Source of the DNA: Lepturacanthus savala
Taxonomy: Eukaryota; Chordata; Actinopteri; Scombriformes; Trichiuridae
DNA: 64,000 bases
Reading direction: 5' to 3'
Assembly (NCBI GenBank): GCA_030544235.1
Contig: CM060468.1
Span: forward strand, 8,779,758-8,843,757
A program made the position numbers and the translations under genes. Each line of letters starts with the position of its first letter. The stretch's first letter is position 1. The notes beneath the pieces are model-generated. The model searched no databases and had not been told where the DNA came from. It saw only the letters and a list, made by a program, of their open reading frames with translations. Positions 52,958-64,000 of the stretch are shown here, in pieces.

Positions 52958-55666
52958 AATCTGGAGTCCTAAGAGTAGTAAGGAGTCAGCAGTCAATAGA
53001 GATATACTATAGACTATATAATAGAGATTTACTGTAATAAAATGACTCACAGCATCAACAGAGGTTGTTCAGCATAGCCATGAGCTGGCTGAAGGATTCA
53101 GATTCATGTCAAAAATTTGCAATATGCTCATTATCTTATCCCTGTCATAAAATGTTATGAATTTTAAATCAATGAAAAGTAGAAAATCACATCTTCTTCT
53201 GCCTGAAACGATCTCAGAATCTGCCAAAGCAACTGACACGGCTTCACATCCGTTTTAACAATTGTTTAATCATGGTGTATATAGTTTTTGTGTTTGACAT
53301 ATTGTTATCACAGGTATGCCCTATTTCTCATGATTGCATCATGTGACTCCTCATACGTATAGGTTTGCTTCCTGTATGTCTGTCTAGTCTGAAGAGTGGT
53401 AGCCTGAAACATTTCTCCTGACACTTATAACAAGTTCTTGGTTTGTTTATTTTTATATGTTTTGCATCTGGAACCCTGCTGTGAGCAAGTTCTTTCCTTC
53501 CTTCTGACATTTTCTGCACCTTCATCTTAGCACCTGGCCTGTTGGGTTGGAGCGTGCCTGCTTCCTCCTCGTAATAGTCCCAGCTAGTAGGGGCCACTTC
53601 AGCTGCACTTCCTGGCCCACCCTAGTTCTAGTCATCACTGTGGTTAATTAGCCACCTGTGTCACTCCGGGATCCTAATCTCGTTATTCCAGCCTTGTTTT
53701 CTGTCTTTGTGTCTGCGGCGTAAAGCATCCGTGAACCCGTGATGTTGTCTGGGATCAGTGGAAGCTTGCAGACGCGCTGGAATCTGCTGTTCTGCAGCCT
53801 GATAAGAGCAGGGCTATTTTCGGGGGGGGGAAGTGGCGCAATATCTTCTTTCACCAGGATTCACTGCTTCCACCTCCTTCAAGCGCTTAAATATTAAAGA
53901 CAGACCAGCCTCTCCCAAAACAACCCAAGAAACGAAGAAATCCGCCGTTGCTTTTATCAGCCCGAAGACATCGGTTTGAAGTCTCAGCTCCTCAGAGGGA
54001 GAAAGATGGTTTTTGAAAGGGCTCATATTGCAACATCTCTGGAATGCTCACTATTGACGCATTATATTGGTAGATCAGAGTGGATGAAGAGACACATGTC
54101 AAGATACTGTAAATGTTGTCTTACGGATTTTGTTTAATTATTTATAACGATATGCTAACATAAATAAGAGATGCATCCATTTTCAGGCTATTCATGATGT
54201 ATTTATATCACTACCTATGGATGGGTGTCTATAAATCAGCAGCGATGTATGTTTCTCCCGCTCCTTGCTGCTATCATGTTCAAAGTGCATATTCCATTAA
54301 TTGTGTATGAGTAATGAATGATTTAGTGCCACGTCAACTTTCTGTTATTGTGATTTCAAAAGAAACATGCGCTAAAGGAGCGCAGGGTACAAGCACAAAC
54401 GTGCACGAACCCGAATATAACGCATCCGCCTGTATGGCACATGTGTTTTCCATCCGAGAGACTGGCTTACAGACGGAGGAGAGAGGAAGCGTGAGCTCAG
54501 ATGTGAGGTGTGAAGTTATAAGATCACTTTTGGCCGAAGATAAGTGTCAGACAGAGAGAACGGAAGCTCCGTCGAAAGCTGAAACAGCTGTTCTAATACA
54601 AAGTCGGCATCAGGGTTTGAATCTCATCTGCTTTAATGTACGAATAGTTTACTGCATTCAAATTCTAACCTTTTTAAAGTCAATTTTTTTGTAATTAAAA
54701 ACCCATATGACAACCTTAATGCAGCTATGTATTTGATTAAGAGACTTAATCAAATACATTTTCAGAGCATCTACAGTACATTGCACCGAAAGTCATTGCA
54801 CTCTCTTTCCCCAAACCTGCATTTTATTTCCACATTCCCAGTGTCTCCCCATGCTTCGTGCAGAGCGTTGCTGCTGTCGGAATCAGATTATAGTGCCCCG
54901 CGGTTAGTGTGAATTAATGAAGACCTTTCCCCAACAGACGGCCTTTATTCTTAAATGTCAAAATGTGGACAGGGATGACAGCTGAATCTCAAAATAGCGA
55001 AATCATCCCTTGTGAAAAATCAAGTGACAGGCACGTCTCTGTGCTGTCATTCATACATGTTTAAACTTTGATTAACGGGAAAGTAACTAGTTAAGAAAAT
55101 AAAGTATCAAAGGAATAATAGAAGTTGTATTATTTATTGATCAGCTGTGGGATCTGAGATCATTTGAAAAAAAATATATATATTTATTTAGTTTATTATT
55201 CTCAATTCATTCGTTTATTTATAGATCTGCAGCCCTCTAACATACTGTATTACCAGAATCTCTCTCTGTGCTGTAGCCTGTGTCATATAGCCCCCTCTAG
55301 TGTTATTACTGGATATGTGCATCTTCAGGATTTTGCTATTTGACACTCACATTGACAGGGTTCTAGACAGCTGCTGATAGGACTAACAGCAACAGATTTA
55401 TAGCAGTGTAACAGAAACTGAGTTTTTTCCCCCCCTGCAGGGCCCACGATGATGTTTTAAAGCATATAACATAGTCTTTTTATTATGTATGCTTTTTTCA
55501 TTATGTTTTTCACTCACTGGTATTTCTTGTCTGCAGGTAGTTAATGATCAATTAGGGAATGTTAATGAGGTGACTCACAATATTATCTATGCACCATCAG
55601 GTGTACCTTTTTCAGTTTAACAGAACCTTGCTTCTTACTTCTCTCTCTCTTGTGCATTCCACGCAG

Positions 55667-55744
55667 CAGCCAGCAGAGCAGCCAGCAGAGCAGCCATGAA
55701 GATGACAACAGTCGCTTCTTGACTCCGTTAATCCGAGAGGAGAG
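55667..55744 (+). CDS. gramd1b: gramd1b coding exon 2 (SSQQ-repeat segment)
   Basis: This 78-nt exon (26 codons, phase 2 on both sides) lies between a pyrimidine-rich acceptor ending ..tccacgcag and the donor GAGAG|gtgagc. Joined to the exon ending at 47230 it reads on in frame as S-SQQSSQQSS-HEDDNSRFLTPLIREE and stops at a split AG|N codon. The SSQQ unit comes from an imperfect 12-nt direct repeat (AGCAGCCAGCAG). An acidic HEDD cluster and a final REER follow. No domain is recognisable; it is a disordered linker between the basic leader and the GRAM domain. The acceptor is tandem (GCAGCAG), so a form lacking one Ser is possible. The symmetric phase means the exon could be skipped without a frameshift. 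The preceding intron is 8436 bp. Confidence 0.72.
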
Positions 55745-57345
55745 GTGAGCAATGTGTGTGAACGGCACTTGATTTAGACATGCGGTAGAGGGACGGAAAA
55801 TCAACAGAAAACTCAGAATGTTAATGCATTGATGGCCCCAGCTGTCCATTTCCTGCATGCATTCTCCACCAGAGGGCTCTTCTTCATACTTTTCATATTG
55901 TCCTACTGTTTTACCTTTTGCTTGTAAAACATCCACAGAGTTTCTTTTTTGTCAACGTGCAGACCTCCTTTTGTTCAAGGTATCTGACTGTTTTAAAGTC
56001 AACTAACAGCAGCAATGTTTAACTACTCCTGCGTTCTGATTGGCTCAGCTTTGTCACTTTGGAATATGCAGCACTTGGCCTGGACAGTAAATCACTGAAG
56101 TGTGTTTGTGTGTGTGTGTGTGTGAGCATGTGACCATTTGTGTCTCTGAATCCCTAATAAGAAATCTCTTGATCGCAAGCAATTATATCGGGGGGGGGGG
56201 GAGAATACAACCAGCTGCATCAATGAAGTTTCATATTGTCTTTATTTTGGCCTGAAACAGTGAATGAAAAACAACAAAAACTAGCATATTTCATTTGATG
56301 TAGTGTTCTTGCTTTATAAGTTCTCTTCTGTGAAGGTCAAAAATAAAACTCAGGAAGCTGGATATGTGACTTATTGACCAATATGATAATGCAGGTAATG
56401 CTTTTATACAGCTAACCCTGTATGAAACGGCTTTAGCCTCCAATATATACAGGTTATTCATCAGGTTGCTACAAATACTGTTGAAACATTTACAGATTTT
56501 AGCCTTTATTTTAAACTACAGATGCCGAAACAAACAGGAAACACAGGGACAGAAAGAGTGTAGCTGGCTGACATCGAATTGGGACATTGCTGTTCCTAGT
56601 CAGAATATTACAGTACAGGTTACATAATATTAGTATGCTAGAGAACACTAAAGTGTACTTGCACAAAGACCCTATAAAGTACTACTTACAGTTTGTTAAA
56701 ATTAGAACCAACTCTTGTTTATACCAATTTACCTTAAATAGTATTAAAGTTGTAAAAAAACAACTCTACTACTACTCTACTCAACTTTAAATGTGTTAAT
56801 TTTACTTGACTGTGCTAAGAATGTATGTTTAGTATAGTGCAAGTGTGCTAATTATATTGTTCTGCACATGCTGTCTTTAAATGTACAGTATAACTGAAAT
56901 ACATTACAAATACTTCTTCGTTATTGTAGACTGTAAAACTTAGCTGTGATATTTACAGTTATTTACAACACAGTACCATTACTGTAAATGATTATTACAG
57001 TAGATGTATATTTTTGAATAAATCACAGTAGTCAAAGTATTACTGTAGTATACCACATTAGTCAGTTACTTTAATATAATACAGTTAATTACCTATACTG
57101 TAAATACAACTGAAATGACAGTAATTGTTTTATTGTACAGCAAAGACACAATACTCTAAAAGGAAGTACAGTACTTCTACTGTTATAAATAAATATTATA
57201 ATTATTATAATTAACTTTCTGCATAATTGCTACCGTAAATTTTACAATGTAGTCTATTTTCTTGCTGCTGACCATTTCCAATTCACCTTAAGTTTACTTG
57301 CAATCTCAGAAAATTGTGTTCATATTGGAGACTTAAGTCTAAAGT

Positions 57346-57585
57346 AAATGGCTGCATTTATAAAGCACTTTTATCCAAAGAGCTTTACAACCTTTCTGCT
57401 ACACACTCTCCCTTTTACGCACACTTACACACCAATGGTGGCAAGTTAGCGTGCAGGGTGCTGCCACAGCCATCTGGAGGTATATAGGGTTCACTGTCTT
57501 GCCCAAGGACACTTCAACAGGCGGGAAGCAGGAGGAGTCAGGGATCAAACCGCCGACCTTTCCTCCTGAGTCACGGCCGCCCAAG
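57346..57585 (+). mobile_element. fish short interspersed repeat, copy 2 (gramd1b intron)
   Basis: It runs from aatggctgcatttataaagc through gcccaaggacacttcaac to gatcaaaccgccgacc. It is the same family as 31945-32210 and lies in the intron upstream of the candidate alternative promoter. Confidence 0.65.
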
Positions 57586-57949
57586 TACAAGAGAACAAGA
57601 TGCAAAAGAAAGGAAGTGGGCGAACAAAGGATTTCATTCATAATCAATGATGAAAGGCTGTAGAAGTATTGTGAAGTATTTCAACGGAAACGTCCTGATT
57701 GATCAAGGATGGATTTATTTAATCGTGTTACACAGAAACACAAAAAAAATATGTTGATGCTTTATCATTAATTTCAAAAGATAACAAAATGGATCAAAAA
57801 AAAAGTATAATACTATGAAATGTAATTATTCCAGGAGTTGAATAGTTACTGGACACAGAGAAAAAGCTGCTCCTTAATTTCTGTGTGTGAGAGTAGTGGG
57901 GTATAAACTTCTGAATCCTCTTCACGCTTCGCAAAGCAACCCACATCGC

Positions 57950-58101
57950 CGACTTTCCCCTTTCAGCTCCGTCTCCGTCTCCCTGCGCCTCCGCCGCTCT
58001 TCCTGCCTGTCCTGCTCTCTTCTCCGTGGCTCTCCCTCCCGCACCCTCTGCTCGCTCCGTGCCTCCGCTCGCACAAATTAGCGGCGGTACCTGTCAAACC
58101 T
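57950..58101 (+). promoter_or_regulatory. candidate internal promoter / 5' UTR of the short gramd1b form
   Basis: A CpG-bearing, pyrimidine-rich stretch (repeated CTCCGTCTCC, CGCCTCCGCCGCTC) rises out of AT-rich intron directly before the candidate alternative first exon. No TATA box was seen. The composition is typical of a CpG-type vertebrate start region. The call depends on base composition and on the phase-compatible donor downstream at 58232. Confidence 0.35.
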
Positions 58102-58232
58102 ATGGGATTTCTCTGCACTCTTCTCTTTGCCGTGCTGCTGAGAGCGAGTGCGAGGCGTCTGCAGCGGCTGCAGGGAGAGCAGCGTTCTGTAGCCGGCTTT
58201 AGGGGGCACGGAATGTCATGTCTCCTCTGCAG
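58102..58232 (+). CDS. gramd1b: candidate alternative first exon of gramd1b
   Basis: A GC-rich block ends in TGCAG|gtaaaa, a good donor. Two in-frame ATGs precede it, at 58102 and 58213, and the frame is open through to the donor, which leaves a split AG. That phase matches the microexon at 60257. The downstream ATG gives a very short leader, MSCLLC-R, followed by SDSAADKI. This pattern matches the short alternative leaders I recall for GRAMD1 proteins, which join at Arg-STP. The upstream ATG would add 37 residues beginning MGFLCTLLFAVLL, a hydrophobic stretch followed by an Arg-rich one that looks like a signal or anchor sequence. Cys3 and Cys6 of the short form could be palmitoylated (inference). 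The region could also be untranslated leader only. Confidence 0.42.
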
Positions 58233-58391
58233 GTAAAAGGAAAAAAAAAAAACAAAAAAACAGCTGCGTTTCTGCATGGGGGCTGCACCGTCGCCTCTCC
58301 AGCCAACTCTTTAGTGTCTCACCGTCTGTGTCCGTCACTCGTTTTTTCTTTTTTTTTTTTGCTCTCATGACTCTCACTGCGTCTGTGTTTC

Positions 58392-58416
58392 GTGTGTGTG
58401 TGTGTGTGTGTGTGTG
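58392..58416. repeat. (GT)12 microsatellite
   Basis: Perfect GT tract in the intron, 160 bp after the alternative first exon. Confidence 0.95.
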
Positions 58417-58503
58417 CTGCAGTTGGCTCAGTCACTGCGTGAGACTGCATTTTCTGGTGAAGTGACAGCAGGCTGCTGGATGTTGTGTATCACTAGCTGT
58501 GAT

Positions 58504-58526
58504 TGCTGCTGCTGCTGCTGCTGCTG
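58504..58526. repeat. (GCT)7 triplet repeat
   Basis: Seven GCT units in intron. The minus-strand frame over it reads poly-Gln but has no other coding sign. Confidence 0.9.
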
Positions 58527-59022
58527 CCAGTCCATCAGGGCATCAGCGATTATTTGGTAGCGAAAACTGAGAACAACAAGTGTGCCTGTGCGTTGTAATT
58601 TTTCTGGCATTTCTGCAGAGTTATGTAATATCACAGCCCGCTAAGACATGTAACATGACTCATCAGTGACGATGACGCAGCATGATTGTGATTTGAGAGT
58701 CAGGATTACACACAGCGAGACATCACAGGGTCAGTTTGTAGTGCGTCATGTGTCTTATTATAACTGCAATGAAATAGCAATATTTCTCAGGGAGGTAGGT
58801 TGTTAAAGGCATAGACAGCAAATGCTGCCACTGCAGATATAAGCAGTGTATTAGCACCATATAAAAACACGAGCATTTGAAAGTGTTAATAATGCATTTT
58901 AGGGCTTAACGATGGATCAGAATTGCAATATGACCAATATGATTTGTTAAAGACAAAATCTCAAAATACCATTTTTAAAGGGAATGCTGCTGTCTACTAG
59001 CCTGCACATCTTGTTCTATAGT

Positions 59023-59500
59023 AGACGTGGGTGATGGCCATGTTTTATATATAAATTCATATAGTTTGCCCCAAAACTCTGGGGGAAAAAAGGTTCAAAT
59101 AAAAACCCAACAATCCTATAATTGTATTTTTGTGTTTTATGTTGCAGTTATTTTGTCTGCAGCCTTGATTTAAAAGAGCTGAGCATTGCAGCAGACCTGT
59201 AACTTTCTGGGAGTTTGTCCCAGATTTATGTGGAGTGGAAAAACTAAACGCTGCTTCTCCATAAAGTTTTATATTACCACACACAACCATCCATTATACA
59301 GGGATAAGCAGAGCAGTGAAATGAAGCTCTGACTCACAGCAGGGTGGACATAAAATAAATGACTACATAAATAATGATAATAATTTAAAGATAATAAGAA
59401 TTATATTTGAAAAACAAACAATGAAAGATATTGCGAAAAATATCAAATATGGCAGAAATATCACATAATTTCTTATATATCAAAAAATGTCCCAGCTCTA
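59023..59500. mobile_element. hAT-like element ('GGGTGATGGCCATG..CCCAGCTCT'), gramd1b intron
   Basis: The left end gtgggtgatggccatg and the right end gatatatcaa-like..tgtcccagctct resemble inverse copies of the 'gctgggcgatatggcc' terminus. A related piece, agggcttaacgatgg, lies at 58901-58940. The coding content is nil. Confidence 0.4.
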
Positions 59501-59792
59501 TTATAGACTTAAAGAAAAACTTAGTTTGGTACAGATCCTTGCAAAAGTGACACCATAATTATTTGAATGTTTTACAATGAAAATAAGAATAATAAAGTGA
59601 AAGCACCTAATTTCTTAGATATTTTTTGAAACTCATTCATCCCTAATGCATTTGTCATCAAATACAACTCCTATGAAGCATTTTATAACTCGATTACGAC
59701 TGTTATCTTATGAAGCATTAACTAGTTATATACCAGTAATAGAGGAGTTATAGTCATCTACATCTGCAAAATAATTATTTGTATTTGAAATA

Positions 59793-59796
<4 letters not shown>

Positions 59797-59876
<80 letters not shown>
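59797..59876. repeat. (AT)40 microsatellite
   Basis: Perfect 80-bp AT tract at the truncated end of the Tc1 remnant, 380 bp upstream of the 27-nt exon. Confidence 0.98.
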
Positions 59877-59879
<3 letters not shown>

Positions 59880-59884
59880 ATGGC

Positions 59885-60194
59885 TTTTCTTTTTTTATGG
59901 CTACACTGTTTTCAGCTGTGCTACCATGATTGCATCAAGGGTTTTCTAATCATCCATTAGCCTTCTGATGCAATAAACAAACACATTGTACCATTAGAAC
60001 ACTGGAGTGATAGTTGCTGGAAATGGGTCTCTATACATCTATGTAGATATCGCACCAAAAACCAGATATTTGCAGCTAGAATAGTCATTCATCAACATTG
60101 GCAATGTATAGTGTATTTCTGATACAGTGTTTTTCTTTAAAAACAAAAAAAAGAAGACATTTTTAAGTGACCCCAAACTTTTGAAAGGTGGAAT
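59885..60194 (-). mobile_element. Tc1-like remnant next to the gramd1b microexon
   Basis: The right end, gtgaccccaaacttttgaaa, is the inverse of the Tc1 family terminus. Minus-strand phrases (ttccagcaactatcactcc) and a 39-nt block at 59936-59974 are identical to the copy at 7451-7907. The left end runs into an AT microsatellite and is lost. The element ends about 62 bp before the splice acceptor at 60256. Confidence 0.75.
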
Positions 60195-60256
60195 ACTACT
60201 AATTTCTACTGAAATCATGGATTCAGTTTCTAAGTTTCTTCTCTTCTTCTGTGCAG

Positions 60257-60283
60257 GTCTGACAGTGCAGCGGACAAAATCAG
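60257..60283 (+). CDS. gramd1b: gramd1b 27-nt microexon
   Basis: This microexon of exactly nine codons sits between a strong acceptor (a pyrimidine tract over 60230-60250, then tgtgcag) and an optimal donor, CAG|gtaagt. Read in the phase set by the previous exon it gives R-SDSAADKI and leaves AG for the next codon. It therefore inserts a small polar, acidic peptide without changing frame. Family memory has the next constant exon beginning with the base that completes Arg, followed by STPACSP; that exon is not in this window. The acceptor lies about 62 bp downstream of a Tc1-like terminus. Such symmetric microexons in vertebrates are often regulated, frequently in neurons; regulation here is inference. 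Confidence 0.6.
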
Positions 60284-62329
60284 GTAAGTCTGCTTTTCGT
60301 GGCCGCTCAACACACACTCTCCTGTTTTACCTACACAAGTGCTCTGGTGGGCTTATGGAGGGGAGAGCGGGGGCCGGCCCTGCCGTCACCCCATTTGCCC
60401 CGAGCCCGCCCACACCCCCCCCCCCCTCTCATGTGACACAGATTCACGGCTTTGTCCGCCAACCAAGGTGTCTGAATGCTCTTTACATTCGGAGAGGCCG
60501 ACAGTGAATACAGTTGCAAGCCATGGAATGCCATTGTTTGCTTTTATTGGACAAACAACATCAGACACAAACAGGGCTTTGTGAGCCGGACACTATTGTG
60601 GCGCTTTTTAGTCTTTTTAGCCGGCCCGCCGGCGACGAGTCAGCACTGTGGACACACACTGCGGGCACAGACACTTGATTCTCAAGGGTGTGAAGGGCCT
60701 TGCTGTCAGAAGAGGCGCTGTGCCAGTCCTGAAGGGTTCAAGGCACAAGCTGAACAAGTGAGTGATAGGTGGTGGTATTTTTAGTTTGAGGGGCACTGCT
60801 TGAAAAATGTTTTAAAGTGGAATTATATAGTAGTCCATGCTTCTCTTATGAAGATGAGTGTGGGTTGATATAATATTGCAAAAGTCATACTCTGAATGTA
60901 CAAAATGTACTTTCTGATGCTTAAATTTGTCTCAAAACGCTCTTGTGGGTGTCTTAGCACTGATCGCATATTGTGCAGTATGTAAGATGAAGTGTAGCTG
61001 TGAGAAGCCGTCCAGGACAGCTCTTTGCTTTTTGGCGGATGTGTGTGTGTGTGTGATGTGCACAAAGCGTGCAGTGATTAGTCGGGCGAGGTGGTGTTCG
61101 TCTGGCACATTTTCTGAGCTGAGTAGACACTGAGCTCGGTGTGTTCGTGTGTGTGTGTGTGTGTGTGTGCGCACGCACGTGGACTCTGGTATGCGTGTGT
61201 CTGGTTTGGTATGCTTTGAGTGGTCAGTCATGCGAGTTGGATGAGCCGGGTTTGAACCACTAGGAGTCTCTGCACTCCAACGCACCACCGAGAAACGGTT
61301 TACTGGACCCAGTCAGTGTTCTCTGTGTACTGAATCATCTGTATAGCCAACATTCGCTTGTAACAACTGAACTGTAAAGTCTGCTTCTTGCTGCTTGTAT
61401 GATTTTTTTTCCCCTTGTGGCCGCTGTAGAATCCAGAATCCACCTACCGTGCATACACAAAGGCAAAGAAACTATTTGACTCCTCTGTTGGGAGCGAGAT
61501 GTTGCTTTTTTTTTTTGTCCAATTAACATAGCATCACGTAGGAATGCTAATGCAGCAATGTATGGATAAATTCCAGATTGGCTTTCTCTTGCACCGTACT
61601 GGCTTTACTAACTGTGAAAGATGCTGTGGCTAATTAAACACCAGAGCCCGATTTGTCATGTGCATTTTTAATTTCTTGAAATAAGGCTGGCGCAAGTTTG
61701 CTCAACAGAGTGGAACAAAATTGGTGGAAATGTAGTGGGCGGGTTGTAAAGGGTTAAATAAGCTGTAGTAGCTGTTTTTACTTCACCAATATTTACTTCA
61801 ACCAATATTATACGTAAAATACATGAATTTGACTGAGCCCCATTTAGTTACACATTGCAAATATTTTAGAAAAAAAGAAATGCATATGTCCAATAGATAC
61901 TTATCAATATTTATGCTGTAATAGAACAAAAGCAGCCTTTTAGGACATGGAAATTACATTTAGGATCTACAGAAATTGCAATACTGATAGTATGATGTGT
62001 CACGTGGATCTACAACCAGATAGTGTTAAATCGCCCCTGTTCTGCCTTCCTGAGCACATCTCCTGTCTTGTTACTGTATCCTTTATAGCCCCACTGCAGG
62101 TATAGTTACACACAACTGCACAAGATTGATCTGCAACTGTAAATAATGCATGCAAAAAGCCCTCCTGTTGACTAAAGTGAGCAGCAAGTACCATTAAACT
62201 CCTGTTTTTTCTCTTTTTCGAAACAAGAATATGCGTCGGTTCTTGTCGATAAGACGGGATGGATCTAAACCTGTCTTCATGGTGTCATGTATGTAGCCCC
62301 GCTGCTGAGGTGTTCCCAAACAGGGTGAG

Positions 62330-62450
62330 GCTTAGGATTGTACTTTCCATCATCGTTCTCATGTCCTCGTTGCTCTCCCACCGTCTCAATTACTGCACTA
62401 TCGACCTCCGTCTGTGGTCTGAGACATTAGCCTTCATTGACAGAGATCAG
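62330..62450 (+). mobile_element. possible LINE fossil (weak)
   Basis: SSLLSHRLNYC in the frame opening at 62259 is reminiscent of the SRLDYCN motif of L2-type reverse transcriptases. No second motif was found, so this is tentative. Confidence 0.2.
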
Positions 62451-63539
62451 CATAATCTGATAGTGCTGTTTACTTTGCGCAGGAGCCTCTAAAAAGCACA
62501 GCTCCGACATGTTGTGTCGAGTGAATGATACTCGGAAAATGGATCAGCACCGGCTTCTTGTCCCTGATGACTTTAAAACAAGGAAAAGCACTTTTCGATA
62601 AATCCTCGCATGTCATTACAGCCGAGCATCATCCACCCAAGATCACCCAAGGGGTCGGGGCCACAGATGCTGAGATACTAATAAGTAGTGCAGGCTGAAT
62701 TCCCATCAGAAACCCTGTCGGAATCCTCATCATAAACACTACTCAGAATAGTTAAAGAGAATTTAAAAAATGGTTTGATATTTATTAAAGGGCAATATTA
62801 GGCAACCTTTTACCTTATTGTCATATATGTGTATGATTCAGAAAAGCAAGACAAAATATGTTAATTGGAGAGATTTAGGGAAACGCATAGGCAGGTTTAG
62901 TTGATCCTGGTAAAACCAACCTGGTGAACTCACTTTCTGGTTCATTCCATACATCGATCAGGAACCGGGTCGTATACGATGTACAATACAGTACGTGGCA
63001 AATAAATAATGGCGGCTCTGAGGCAACAGCCACTATTAATAATTAGGAGTGTAAACATCAGTTATTGCAGAAATAGACTTAATAGCAATTAAACATGAAC
63101 GAGGCGACGCAGTAGCAGAACTTCTGGCAGGAAAGTACTGTATGTTTTAGCCATTCTTCCGACCGCAACAAGGAAGTTGTCCATCGAGGCAAACGCTCCT
63201 ACCCCCGCTGAATTCACTGATACGTGGAGTGAGTTCACGTGATTCAGGATGGTTTTACCAGGCTAGATTTTGTTACCTTTTGTATTGAGAAAACATACAT
63301 GATCATAAACACGCTGTATTTTGTAAATCGCCACACTACCCTTCTAAAAGACGTGCCCACCAATCTAACTGGTTTTAAATTCTTATTTTTATTTTCTTTC
63401 GATTTATATCTTGTGAATTTCTTCATCTAAAACCAGTCACATGACTGAAATTCTTTGAAATTCGGTGAAAATTTGACTGCAGTTGCACAGCAGGTTCACC
63501 TCTAGCTGCCGCCAGATTATCTTATTATTATCATATTAT

Positions 63540-63573
63540 TACCTAACATGCAAAATAATATGCATGTTAGGTA
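63540..63573. repeat. perfect 13-bp inverted repeat, 8-nt loop (gramd1b intron)
   Basis: TACCTAACATGCA (63540-63552) is the exact reverse complement of 63561-63573, around aaataata. It lies in the intron after the 27-nt exon. It has the same geometry as the repeat at 12109 but an unrelated sequence. Confidence 0.6.
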
Positions 63574-64000
63574 TTCTAATGGCACTTTTTTTTTATTTTA
63601 CTAAAGCACTCGGCCGGGGTGGTTCCTGTACACATGTACTGCATGATCCTATAAATCGCCAACATAGTTTCCATCCCTTCTCCATATTCATATGAGTGTG
63701 TGTGCGCGTGTGCATGTGCAGCCACTGTCTCGCTGCTGTGGCTGCTCACAGAGCCGCTGTGATGCTGTGGTCCAGGACCACGAGCACGTGCCTGCTGCCT
63801 GCTGCCTGCAGCCTGCAGCGCTGTCGGGAAAACGGAGGAGGAGGAGGAGAGAGAGGAGAGACAGAGAAAGTGAAGGAGAGGACCAGGGAATGGAGGCTAA
63901 CAAAACAGGGGAGAGGAGGAAAAGAGATTGAAGGACCACCCTTATCGAGCACAGCGGCGCTCAGTGAGCCTACCAAAGGGACCTTCCCACACACACACCA

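Larger units (their letters stand above)
60284..64000 (+). other. gramd1b: gramd1b intron after the microexon (runs off the window)
   Basis: No exon beginning with the expected Arg-completing base plus STPACSP was found, so the intron continues past the edge. GT tracts lie near 61040 and 61149. The last 300 bp (63700-64000) are GC- and GA-rich, contain a 15-nt palindrome (GTGGTCCAGGACCAC at 63767) and resemble a leader region, possibly another alternative start just beyond the window. Confidence 0.45.

Noticed and set aside
53328..53597. Minus-strand 89-codon frame with a CxxC-like CYKCQEKC
   Set aside because: Not a full CCHC knuckle (the His-Cys half is absent) and no adjacent gag-like or splice features; intronic chance frame.
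54314..54694. 126-codon frame with ATG in gramd1b intron 1
   Set aside because: No domain, not in phase with known exons, ends in AT-rich intron; considered chance.

Overview
The window is vertebrate nuclear DNA, almost certainly from a percomorph-type teleost fish. Genes are sparse, introns are long, and CA/GT and AT microsatellites are abundant. Interspersed repeats belong to families I recognise from fish genomes: Tc1-like elements ending in a 'CAAAAGTTTGGGGTCA'-type terminus, hAT-like elements beginning 'CAGGGCTGCAAC' or 'GGGCTGGG..ATAT', 'TTAAAGGTCCCAT' MITEs and L2/Rex-like LINE tails. No bacterial-type operon, CRISPR array, rRNA or tRNA gene was seen.

Only one protein-coding gene can be supported with confidence. 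It is the 5' part of a plus-strand gene that I identify, from memory of the family, as gramd1b (Aster-B, the ER cholesterol-transfer protein). Three coding exons are visible at 46836-47230, 55667-55744 and 60257-60283. A candidate alternative first exon sits at 58102-58232. Every junction between them splits an AG|N codon (phase 2), so the N-terminal pieces are interchangeable. The GRAM, ASTER/VASt and transmembrane parts lie beyond the right edge of the window.

Layout: 1-46.6 kb is mostly non-genic and upstream of gramd1b. It holds transposon remnants (2.9, 7.5, 14.5-15.0, 29.0-29.9, 31.9-32.2, 33.9-34.9, 35.7, 38.8, 40.3 and 44.9 kb), microsatellites, a leader-like block at 16.4-16.8 kb that could be an untranslated first exon, and a GC-rich block at 35.06-35.37 kb with a coding-like open frame I cannot name. 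From 46.8 kb to the end is gramd1b: exon 1, an 8.4-kb intron with a 153-bp GT repeat, exon 2, a 4.5-kb intron containing the alternative promoter/first exon and a Tc1 remnant, a 27-nt microexon, and the start of the next intron.

Points most worth checking: the modular N-terminus of gramd1b, including a microexon 62 bp downstream of a Tc1 terminus; a 71-nt near-perfect hairpin at 28159-28229; the unidentified coding-like block at 35.1 kb; and a MITE inserted in a second repeat whose empty site survives elsewhere in this window. I did not find a clearly new multi-gene system. Family names rest on recall without database searches, and the confidences reflect that.
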